Shown: positions 12,770-25,300 of the stretch, piece by piece
Layout: each line of letters starts with the position of its first letter
Position numbering within the stretch: position 1 is the first letter of the stretch
Origin: Zerene cesonia
Taxonomy: Eukaryota; Arthropoda; Insecta; Lepidoptera; Pieridae
NCBI RefSeq assembly: GCF_012273895.1
Contig: NC_052115.1
Location: 5,821,183-5,885,182, forward strand
DNA length: 64,000 nucleotides
Reading direction: 5' to 3'
Made by a program: the position numbers and the translations under genes
The notes under the pieces: model-generated
Seen by the model: only the letters and a program-made list of their open reading frames with translations
Told to the model about the DNA's origin: nothing
The model's database searches: none

Positions 12770-14440
12770 GATTGTCTTCGACTCATCGGTCGGCTATTAG
12801 CTATTGACAAATAGGTTGAACAATTTATATTTCTGTATGTTCACATATTTAGTACGGCCAAATACTCATAAATCGAGGTTGATGTATTTGATCGTAATGA
12901 TTATTTGGTTGTTGTATTGATTGATGTGACAACAAAAGTTGTGAAAGCAATTTGAGGGAACCATTACCGACTGGTTTTCGAAATGATATCGAAGGAATTG
13001 TAGGCAATGAGGGTAAACTAGTGTAAAGATAAGATCTCTAACGTCTCCCGTTTTATTATTATAAAATAACAATAATTGAAGTAAGTGCATACTTTTACTA
13101 TACTTCGTTTCATATTATTCATTTTTTATTCTTAATAGTTATCACAAGGGGTAAATTTTAATGTCTGTAACACAATTTATTATAAAGGATTTAACCGAGT
13201 CGTAAAACATGAAAAGAGACCATACATTTAGCGTTGTAAAATTACGCAGAAGTCATTGTATAATCGCCATAGTAGTCAGGCCAGCCAAAACCGCAAGAAA
13301 TCCGTTTTAATGGTTAAGAAGTGCTCAAATTACACCAGACAGATATGAATTGTATATTAATATTATTATTTTGCATGCTATATTCAAATTTTCATCCTAT
13401 CGATATGATTTATGAAATATATATGTAGGTTTGAAGTATGCAACCCTATTTATACCCTATATTCGACTATTAGTAGTAATGTTTTCATTTGGGCACATTT
13501 TAGAATCCAGATTACAAAGTATTGGGAATAGAAAATAATTATTCTTTTTATGATGGATATGGTATCAATGAAGTATAAAGAGTATTATTTTTCCCATAAT
13601 GTATTATATAACAATAATATAGAGGTAAGCGGTCGCTGTAAATTCGAGCAGTTCATCTATTATGCTCGCGATGTGGTCAATTTGTTAAGTGAAGTTTGTA
13701 CATAGACGGGCTAACGACTGTGTTGCATGCTACCCTTCTGTGTTTACTTAATTTTTAATTTTTTAATTGAATTAAAACAGTACAATTTCATTAGTAGGCA
13801 CAACTTTATTGTTTGTTATTGTATTGTAGTTCTAACATCGTCGATAATACTTATTTAAGAGTAAGTGCTTTCGTAAATATTGCTTTTAATAATAATTCAT
13901 CAAAAATTTATAGGTTTCTCTTGAGATAAAATTGAGATTTTAGGATATTAATGGAATACAAGGGTATAAAAATGAAAATGTATACACGTATGTGTATTTA
14001 TTAATTATTCATAGTTATATCTTATGCTGAGTGGCTCTTTACGCTCTAATGTATACTAATATAATTACTTATGACTGCGAACGCGATTGTTTAAATTTGG
14101 ATTATCGTAGCTGTTCCTTCTAAATGGGGTGAATGATATATCGTAGGGCCGTTATGGAAGTGAGACAAAACAAAAATTAAAATCGCGAAATATGTATATT
14201 GCTGCGACTTAGCACAAGCACATAATTTATAATTTTTTCGTTTATATCTGATAGTAATTGGAGGTTATTTTAGGATGATTTTTGAAATGCAATAAAACTC
14301 TTTCGAGACCATTAAATAGTAACTCGGAATACTTATACGTTATCATACATATTTTCAAGTCTCGTGTTCATTATATTACAGTAACATTTTATGCTTCAGA
14401 AGTCAAAAAAGCGTTAGTTATCAGATGGCATAAGTCGTTA

Positions 14441-14789
14441 GACCCAGGGTCTCGCTGATGTTTCGGTGTCTCAGTAAGTCGCCGTTTCCGGGGCACAGTG
14501 AGGAGAGCCTTTAGGGCAGGGTTATCGGCGCCGTATTGCGCATGTGCGGCACTGGCGCCCTAAAGTCTCGCGAGGCCCTACTAACGCCCGTGCGGAGCCC
14601 GACCGGTGTCAGTTCACTCGTGCACGACCAGCCAATCGAACGTCCCTAAACAATACGCGATAACCTCATAATGTGCGTTAGCGGGATAGAACTTGAATCG
14701 CATTTATAAATCGCATCACCTCAATCTCATGAGTATTCTGTTTCTAGGTACGCACTTCGAGCAGTTCAGACACGGATTACATAGAGGAG
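14441..14789 (+). promoter_or_regulatory. Probable bl promoter and non-coding first exon
   Basis: A CpG-rich block (14440-14660) stands out from the AT-rich surroundings. It contains an insect initiator, TCAGTTC, with the A at 14611, and a partial downstream element (GAACG) at about +28. A strong donor, GAGGAG then GTAAGT, follows at 14789/14790. The first coding exon of bl has an acceptor at 16287, so a 5' UTR of 14611-14789 joined to 16288-16300 is a simple model. Inference only; no transcript data. Confidence 0.5.
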
Positions 14790-16287
14790 GTAAGTTTTTC
14801 GTCTGCCAAAAATTCTCCTTAAATCTTTGTCCTATTTAATCAATCGAGCATACGTCGGAAAATTCAACAAATTATACCTTCGTAAAATATTATTCACATA
14901 TATGTAGATGTAATTTTATGCGTTCAGCATAGTCACCTTTGTATTAAACCGAGCGAGCCCTTATAAGAAATGGTAGCAGGTGAGACAGCTGTTAGTGACA
15001 TTTGGTGCGTTGTTTTTTCCTTACATTTTTTGCGCGAGACGGTCCCTAGGTACTTCTTTGTGGACCGCACACCTGCCGTCAACCCGCTTTACCTATTCAC
15101 ATACGCTTTGATCCTTCGTGACTTTCAATCAATAGTTTCTGTTACATTATTTTCGTATTCTTTGATATTCTGTTATTAAATACTGCTCGTGGAGAAAGTA
15201 GCTTGCTGCCATAAAAATAAAATCCTAAATATTTATAAAATGTTACAGAACTCGCGCTGTTTAGAACTAAATATCCATAAATAAGCTGTCAATTGGGCAA
15301 GTTGATTAAATTTCTACGAAGCCTATAAGCCGTCATCATTAATGTTTCTCCTTTATAACAGTTTGAAGTAGTTGTTGAATGAATGAAAATAAAATGATGC
15401 TACGACTAGACTACCTAGAATATTGTATTGGCATGTATTATTATTATGTTTGCAAATATATCGCAATTGCTATTGTATTGGACGGCGAACCCAAGCAGGG
15501 TCAATGACCTTGTTCACCTGCCCGCCAGAATGTTACATTAGCATATTTAGGACTCAACACTTAAGATAATGCATCTACGATTGCATACTAGTCCAATAAA
15601 TCTATTGCCCTTTTAAATACGCACATACTTTTTACAAATAGATTGCCTGTGATCAAATTAAATAAAATAAAATTGATGTTTCACGTCTGGTTAGATACGG
15701 TGATAGTTGAATTGCATAAATATAATTAATAATATTTTATCATTGAATAAATTAGGAGTGATAAGACTTTCTCTTTTCTTGAATTCTCCATATCTATAGT
15801 TAAGTATAATAAGATATTAACGAAGAGCGGCATACATAAACATTCGACATCGCAAAGAGGAATAAAATATTCTCATAAAATAGAAATAAGTAGAATTCAT
15901 TCCTGAAGTATGCGATTTAGCCGGCTCTTATCAGGCCATTCAAAAAGCCATCTCACCTCTGCAATATTTTTACACGAACATTTTCCGAATGCCGGCGAAA
16001 ATTTCCAGAGTATGCAGCGATTTTCTTTATTTATTTGTTAGGTGAATATTTTCACATGAGACCGCCGAAACGTTTTTTTATCCTGAATTTATTTATTTAT
16101 TATATGCATGTTGTTCTAAGCGGCAATTAGTAGGATAATATGCACCTCAGCAATTACTACACCTTGCCACATGGTTTTGTAAAAAGAAATGATAAAATGT
16201 TTTAAAATAATTTAATTTAATTCGAAACGAGTAATTTCTATAGCAATCTGTTAAGATTGTATGACTGATTCAATTTGTATGTATTAG
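14790..16287 (+). other. Probable bl 5' UTR intron
   Basis: AT-rich sequence between the candidate first exon and the first coding exon. No coding signal or clear repeat was recognised. Confidence 0.4.
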
Positions 16288-16300
16288 GTATATATTCAAG

Positions 16301-19300
16301 ATGAAACGCGAAGCGCATGGAGATGATGGCCCCATACAAAAGCGTCACCGGCATACTGAAGAGGAGCTCACCTTCCTTATACCGAGTAAGGTGTGTATTC
16401 AAATATACTTGATTATAATTTATATGAACCTTGAACCAATTTCATTGGAAGTGATAATTATGGATTGGACTCACATGTTTTAAATGCAACAGGTGGCGGG
16501 CTCAATAATTGGGAAAGGGGGATCGAATATTTCAAAGCTGAGAAGTCAGGTCAGTATTTATTTTTAATATCAAGTAAGGTCCGTATATTTATTGATATTA
16601 TTAATAGTATTTCCCATAAATCAACTAGATTGTTTAGGTATGTATGTATTTGCGGTAGTTAGTTTATGAATATATAGAATTTTCCATTTTATTTTCTACA
16701 TTGTAGAGAAGTCTATTTAGGTCTGAATACCTACAAGAAACATCTGTAGACTGAGTGATACTAGAATACAAGTACTGTAATGTGACCAAGAGAATAATCC
16801 ATACAAGTGTCTTATAATACATTACCTGTCTTATCTCTTTAATACGTGTCTTTGTATAGCTCGATATATTTCAAGAAGATCGAATTATGTGATCCTACTG
16901 GACTGAAGTGAGCGGCTAGTCCGTAGACAGAATAACCCCCCGGCAGCCAGTTACAGGTTCTTACTGCCCCCGAGCGCCCATGTGTCGGTAGCGCGACGCA
17001 CTGCGCGCCTCCGCGACTCACTTGCCGCACACCATTTTTAACAGACCACGAGCGAATCTTCTCTGTGCGACGACCCCGTTTATGCTAACGTTACAAAAGT
17101 CCAGAAACCCTCCATTTTCGAAATGCATTTCAACCATTGGACATTCTATCGCTGATGATATATTGCGACCGGTGTCAGAGCCGTCTCTGCGCCGGGAGCA
17201 AAGTAAGCGCGTTCGGTACGGACTACGGACGTCGTAGCGCGGTCGCACAGGGAAGCGCGCGATGGTGCGCGGCAAGCTGCGGACGCGCGCCGTGCGCCGC
17301 TACAACGCCTCTTGGTTGTCGGTCCCGCCCCGCTGGACGCCGCCGCCCCGCACCCGCCACGCCACGCAGTTTAAAGCCTCTATAACAGTCCCCGATTGCC
17401 TCGGCCCCGAACGGTAAACACAATCCCAAACTACTCTCAAATCGGATCTTTTAACGTCAACAGTCAGGAGTTACGCGCTTTATCCCCGATCCTCACCACC
17501 ACCTCGCCGGACGCACATCACCTATCGCAATCCCATTTCGAGACCGAAGTGTCGAAATTCCCGCAGCGGTTCCGTTTGGGACGATCCCACGAACGCGTCC
17601 TAGAACTATGTCGACGATGTAACGGCTATCTTGATTTCATGCTTCATAATTACAGTCCAAAACAGAAAATCCCTGACCGTTGATTATATTTCTGTTGATT
17701 ACTCCATAACTTGATATTATGTTGTCTTTTATTTTATGAGCGCTCCGAGCGTTCGCTACAGCGTGTTTCATTTTTCAGTGTACTCACAATTACTGCTGGG
17801 GATTTGGATACGATAATGGATATCGTGAGAGAGATCTTGCCAAACTTAGCTGATGTAAGTATATTTGTTCTAGATATATTGATTACAATGTTTATCTAAT
17901 TTAGACTCATTCCGATACCTTCTACAAAAAGTTGATACCTATCAGTAGTAAAATAAAGAATCATTATTCCTTAGTAAAGTAAGAAAAAATAAAATAAATT
18001 ATGTTTTATGCGTTTTTGGTGGCATCCAAAAAGGTTCAGGGGAAAATATACTAATTGAAAAATAAATGATAACTGACTTACACGTGGATCCATTGCTTTT
18101 CGGATCTGATTAAAAAAATTGTGAACTATGAAGTTGAGAGCCCAAGTTATAGTGAAATACAACGCTACCCAGTTTTTACGTAATTGGCATTAAATAGTAT
18201 AATATCTTAGGCGACCAAGGGTGGCAGCGATGATTTGGATGTCCGTCTACTGATACACCAGAGCAGGGCTGGCTGCGTCATTGGCAAGGCTGGCTCCAAG
18301 ATCAAGGAACTGAGAGAGGTTAGTCAATTATTTCTGTTCATATTATTTTAATTTGATTCTTTTATGTGTTACTTAATTAAAGTAGTGAAGGTTTTATTTC
18401 ATATCGTGACTTAAAAGTATATAAAAATGTGTTTTTCATAAGGCGAGGGTAGTTTCAAATTCATCCATTTAATCCTTTGATATGGTTTCGCGTCATTTTG
18501 CTACTGACGCGCAACCTTTGTGGTAATAAAAAGCTGTCCATATTTTGTATAATAATATTCTAAATGCATTTTCTAACAATGTTGTAGACGCACTTTATTA
18601 TTGTTACAAGCTGGAAAAACCGTCAAAAGAGAGACGGCTCTTGTTCGCGACGTTCTTTGAATAAGTTATTTACTAGACTTGTTGGCTTCAAGCACTTTTA
18701 TTCTATAACAAGTTTTTAAATGAAGGGACGTTTTTTTCGCTGAAATGCATTTAACTAACTCTTTAAAGGCATTGTCTACGAGATTGTTGTTTTATATTGC
18801 GAGCAAGTGCGCATCGTTTTAATTAATTTTAAGGTGGGGGGAATATCTAACAACTTATCGATAAATGTGTATAGTATACGTAAAGACGCATAATTAAAGG
18901 TGTATAGCAGATGTGTCATAACTCGACGATCATCTGTCGGCCGAGGTGCGGGCAATCGTGAGTGCTAGATTTTTTTTCACTGAGCGTTATTTTGGCGGTG
19001 GGATGGCGGATGAAGGGCAGATGTGAAAGCAGCTGCCGCATGGGATACATCTTATCTCGGAACGATGCTATAGTTTCACCTAGTCATTTGAATTATACAA
19101 GCTTCACCACGTGGAGAATGGAAACAATCGATACACGTAAATTACGTTTTAATGGCTTCTTTCTGTGTTCAACCAAAGTTTTATGGTGCCAGCGAGTGAT
19201 TGGCCGTGGCTATTACGAAATTGGTTTCCGTTATATGATATTTCTTAAATTATTAAATAAGAAGTTATTACATTTAAATAATAAGTTTGTTCAAAACCAA

Positions 19301-22300
19301 TAACAATAAATAAACTAATATTTAAACGACGCCTACTAACTTTCGGTCACTTTATATCTAAAATTAAACAATTCTCGTATAACTTAAATTGGCTTATTAT
19401 ACCGCAAACAATGTGCTATGCTTTTCATCGTGACATACGATCGATATCCTATTTAGAAGCAGTGCATTGTGCACGCGACGTAATCAAGTTTAAAAGCTCT
19501 GCCACTTTGTCATCGCATGTACGCAAATAATATTAACGTAAGGCTGGTTACTCACGATCTAGACTTAACTAATCTGTTTACTGTGTGTACTCAGTCCAAT
19601 GTCACATTACAGCACAAGCACAAGTTTTTAGTACAATGAAAAATGATTTAGCATAGCTAATATAATATCAAATCGTACATAAAAAAAGGCAGCTTTTCAT
19701 TATTACTCAGTATCGAAATCTATTATGAAATTTATTATTGATTCGGCTCAAACGTAAACTCACCAAAAACATTTGTCTAATAAAAAGATATACTTGAGTA
19801 ATAAGAATTGTGTAGCATAAGGTAACTCTGTAGCGAGGATCCAACCTATTAGTGCACGCTCCGATCACTAACGACTCTGGTACTTGGAAAGTTTCAAATG
19901 GGCTTAACAACTTCACAATCTCTATCAGCCACCGACACAATGTTTCATAACTGTGATTAAGCGAGTTAGAGACGATGTTTGTAGTTTAGTAGGCACTTGA
20001 TTAGCTGCAATCGAAGTATGCACGCGTGCGGTATAAACAACAGAGTGCGTAAAAATAATGCTCAGGAATGAGCGCACAAAGGAGCGCGCAAACAAAGGAT
20101 CCATTCAACATCGTCGAGGTGTTTTGAACATTTCCAATACACAACAATTGAATTGATTCGTCTCAGCGTACTATATTGTGAAATGGGTTTTGTTCAAATC
20201 AGCTGGTGTGCAAAAAATTTGTTAAGCCAGTCAAATCTTTAAGACCATCAACGCATATATACGAATTAGATCCTTATAGTAAAGAGATTGCACGCAATGA
20301 TGATCCTATCCCGCTAAATGAAGTCGCACGCTAGCAACGTTTATTTTTTCGATTCACAAAGATAAATATTTCTCTACCTAGCAAATTTACTATACAACAA
20401 TTGTTTTTTTTTTTTTGCAATCAGCTGTTACGTATAAAGCATTTGTACCTTTATTTCAGGTATAAAAATCATTGAATCAACTGCGTGTTGTTTTGCTCAT
20501 TGTGAGTGTAGAAATTTTTTCACGTGAATTATTCAATTGGTGCTTTTTAAAGTTCAACATAGTGGCGTCAGTTTATCGACCGTCGATCTAGGTTGTGTTA
20601 GGCGAAGTTATAAGATGTAGTTATCGCGTGGTGCGCGTGCGCAGGCGGCAGCTGTCGCGGCAGGTGCTAGCGCAGCCGCCGCGCGCCGGAAGGCCGCACA
20701 AAAAGCGCGCACCTGGGCCCCATGGTATACCTACTTGCACAATGCTCAGACCTTCCTTGGCACTCAAATACTTTACAAATTTCAAACGCAATACATTCCC
20801 ATCCCTTATGATCTCGTCAGGTATAAACTACTCTGAGATTCTTTGGCGCAGTACAACGTTCGCTTCGTTTGGATCTGAATATCGATCCCGTTGCGAAAGT
20901 TGTTGTTTTTACGTGTGGCATTTTTGGTGTTTTGATTTAATTTTATGTAGAGACCAGACTATTTTGAATGTGTATGTGAAAGACGATGTAAATGTGCTTC
21001 TTATGTGTGTTTATTTGGATTTTATACGTATGTGTATTCCAATTAAGTGAAACGGTAAACTACGTAGATTTGAGTCATATAATTTCGCAGAATTTCGTCG
21101 TAGGCAAGGCTCGGTAACCTCATTGAATTGTTTAAATTGTGAACTTTGAGGTTTGAGGACAAACGTATGGCAATGGAGTTATTGTGCGTTGGGAAAAGGG
21201 TGAGAACACGTGTTTGTAAGGGGTTTCCATCCGTCGGAAGTGTTCGGCGCCGAGCTCGAGTTACCGCGGCGCACGTGACGGGAGGTTTTTGTACAATCGC
21301 CTCCCCCACATCCTAGTAGTACAAAAACCACGAATGAGCGGATATACCAAATAATAAAAATTGTATATAAATGTTGAGTGAAGTTATCGCAGTCTTTGCG
21401 AGTTCTTATGAAATGCTCTAAACAGTAAAGCCCCAGAGGCGTACAAACATTGTCGTGAGCATTTTTAAAACATATGTCCAATATGAAATGCTATTAACGA
21501 AACAGGGTTAGATGTATTTCAGTTAACTAGCGAAGCTTTCAACGTGCTTCATATAGCGATGTAATTCCATACCAACAATCTAAAATTCACAAACAATATA
21601 CCCATTTAATTGAAACGTAACGACAATGACATTTGGCGCAAGATGTAATTTGAGTGTAGTGCATATGTTGTCCAGGTGTAATTATAGGCCGGAGTGACGG
21701 TCTGTCGTGGTGACAATGGCAATTACCAGCCGGGGCACGCGAGCCCGCTTCCGTTTCCGATCGGATCGCACGCCGCGGTACGGCTTCGTCGTACCATCAA
21801 ATACCTACCCCATGTATCGACCCAAACGAACCACTCTTTTGTCTCCCACATCTGGCTAGATGCCATCGTTACTAGATACTTCATATCGCTTAGCCGCTTA
21901 TCGATTTTTAATGTTTCACATAAGGTCTTATTTATTCGCCCGGCCTCATTGTATGTTTCTGAGACGTTGACTGGCTCTTGTTTACTGGAACGCTAGAGTA
22001 AATAAAAATAGGCGACCTCTAATTTCGGTTACGTAAGCTTATATTTGCGCATTACGAACATATACTGTTGGTAGTATGTGTGGCTATTAATTATTTGACA
22101 TTAAATTCAAAATTTTACATTTAGCATTGTGTATGGCTCAAACTAAATGTCTATAATTATTTCCCTAACTGAAAATTCGCATACGTGGCATAGCTAGGCG
22201 TACACACGGGTAAAGTTTGACAACATTTGAAGTAGCCCGGCGTCACAGCGTAGGCGTGGCGCGGCGGGGGTGGCGGAGCCCTACAAGTGCACCTTTACGC

Positions 22301-25300
22301 GGCGCGCGGGGGAGGGTAGTCAGGTGTTGCACGACGTCGGCACCCTGCCTCATTCTAACGTCAACCGTCTCCGAAGACGGTCGTACCTGGCCCCAACACT
22401 GGGAGCATGTGATAATTATTATTCGGTTGAAATCATACGCGAGTGAATTTAATTTATGGAAATTGTGATTTAAATTTGAGAATTGATAGTTATACACAAG
22501 TGTTTTATCTATAAAATTGAAAATGGGTTAGTGATTATTTTTGTTTAATTAAAAAAAATATATTTTATATAATTGTGTTCCGTGTGAGTGTTCGTACGGC
22601 TTATCTAGTGTTTGTGCGTGACGACACGGGTGGGCCACGTGCGCCGGTCGATTTGATAGAGCGTGCGCACTACGCACCTACAAACGTCACTCGACATTAA
22701 AAGTGAAAAAAAAAAATAACATAAAATACCACAGATCCATTATGTCAACCGTCAATATGGTGAAGAGATTTAGGTCATCGATAAAACGAACTAGTCGGTC
22801 AATTAGTCGGTATAATGACACACATGAATATTACACAAAGCAATAGAGATACAGATTTCTGTTACTTAATTATTCATTTCCATTACTTGTACGTGCCACA
22901 ATGTCTGGCTGAATATTTTGGTATTGTGAGATATTGCTTAAATATAATTAAATCTATCCTTTTTTGGATTTTGGAAACAATTCATATTTTGATTGGACAT
23001 ATTTTACACGTATTGATTTTAAAAAATGCTTTATTTATTTTATTTGAAATAATAATATGCATTTAACAGACAGAATTTGAGGATTTGTTTTCTTTTAGAT
23101 ATAATCGGTATTCAAATCGACTTTTAATTGTCTACACGAGCGTATCGAAATAATTAGTAGCAATGACCATAATTTATTTATTCATAGTAATCATACATCC
23201 AATACCTATATAAATCTAGTAACTACTAGACGCTCGTCCGGGCTATCAAGATTCCTTTTTTATTCCAAGGGAGCATTTATTCGAGATAAAGAGTATCCTA
23301 TCACCCAAGTCACTTTACATACCCTGTCTGTATACCAAATTCCATCAAAATCCGTTCAGCAGTTTCAGCGTGATTGACGAACAAACGTGTGAAAGTTTCA
23401 CATATAAAACATGTGAAAGTTTCACATATAATATTAGTGTGATTTAGCATAATTAGATTTCTCTCTTTTATAAAAATAGAAGTATGTACTTTAACAAGGA
23501 ACGCTTTGTGTTCTGATTAATGGTCAATAGTCATGTTTAAATAAAAAAGTATCCCAGTAACACAGGCAAAATTGCTTATTATTTGATTGCACTGTAATCA
23601 CCCTTTCAATTAAACGCCCAGTAATTGTACACTACTTTTGTTAAATAAAACTCAACTCAAGTGAAATAAATTGGGCCGCGCAGAAAACCGGCGCCCGCCT
23701 GAAGATATTCTCGAACCCGGCGCCGCAGAGCACGGAGCGCGTGGTGCAGCTCGTCGGCCGGAAGGAGGCCATCGCGGCCGGCATCCGGGAGGTGCTCGAG
23801 CTTATACAGCAGGTAACTCGCACTGTCCACACAAACACATTTTCTCACACACACTGCTACTCATACATACATAAAACAAAATAATGTTTTATACATTTTT
23901 TATTTTTATTTAAGCTTTCATGTAATTATTTTTATAATTTTTATATTAGTATGAAGTTATTAGGCTACATCTAAGCCGTTCTACTGGTAAAGTGCTTGGC
24001 GATCTACATTAAAGGCTAATATCACAGACACCAGCCCACTCCATTGTTGTTTTATTGTATTTTTTCATAACTATAGTTATGAGTTTTGAGAAAAGCATGA
24101 ATATATTAATATAATAGAGCTGAAGAGTTTGTTTGTTTTTTTTGAAAGCGCTCATCCCATGAACTACTGGTCGGTTTAAAAAAAATTTTGACAGCCCATT
24201 TATTGAGAAAGGCTTAAGGCTATATATGTACCACGGGCGAGGCCGCGGTGGACCGCTAGTATTATTTTACATATTCAAACGAACGCTAACATTTGATACA
24301 TTCAAAACTGAAATTCAAACGAAAATTTATGTACCAACAATATCTTATACGCAATGCAATAATTCTAACACTCGCTCCTCATATTGAAAGTACAATTATT
24401 TATCAGTTTACTAGATTAAGAAGTTAGGTCGGGAAAAACGTAAATATATATGTAATAGCTACCTCATACTCCGATATTTACTATAACTAGGCTAATTCAA
24501 CGCCACCTTTGAAAATTTTTATGTTTTATTTATTTCCACCAGTTCATAAGTTAAAGTAGAATAAGGCAAGGAATTTTTGTGACTTTTGCTCTCATAAAAT
24601 AGTACTAGTAATTATTAACTTTTTTGCTCTTTAAGAAGCTCTGTTAGTACAATCATTAACTTTTTTGTTCTTTAAAAAGCTCTGGTTAATAATTATCTTT
24701 TCGAAAGGCAAGAAGAGATTTAAAGAGGATAAATGAAATAATTAAATAATTGATTTGATTGTTCGTACAATGGTTTTAAATATAAAAAAAAAATATGTAA
24801 AAACTTACGAGAAGAGAATATCATTGTTATAATTATAATAACTAGATTTATTATTTTTATGTAAGAGAGCAGCTGCTTGGCTCCCATATCGTAAAAAATT
24901 AAAAAATCTGCAATTGTATTTTTTTATTGTCATTTCATAACTGTGTCATATTGAGAAAAGATCGATGAAATCTGCTCTAATTTATATGTTATCAATGAGG
25001 ATTATCTTCACTATACTTGCACTTGATCGAAAACAAATCCATTACTGTAAAATGTAAAACATTACAGGTGCCCATCAGAGGTCCCGTGCAGAACTACGAT
25101 CCACACAACTATGACGATTTCTACGCTGAAGAATACGGCGGATTTGGCAACGGGCAAGAGGGCAGAGGCCCCAGAGGGCCCCCAGGACGGGGTCCTAGGC
25201 CTCCGGTTGGACCTGGAAATAGGGGGCCACCGCCTCGCGGAGGACCTCCAATGTCTAGAAACGGCCCGCCACCGAGACCCTTCAATGACTTCAACTCTTC

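Larger units (their letters stand above)
11278..14440. other. Intergenic upstream of bl
   Basis: No supported gene. Contains a Helitron (11915-12092) and a palindromic X-box-like site (12756-12769). Otherwise AT-rich and unremarkable. Confidence 0.5.

Noticed and set aside
18962..19303. 113-codon plus-strand open frame in the bl intron
   Set aside because: No domain and AT-driven composition; likely chance.
20595..21050. 151-codon plus-strand open frame in a bl intron
   Set aside because: Starts in a CpG-rich block but then becomes AT-rich and unlike any protein; retained only as part of the CpG-island finding.
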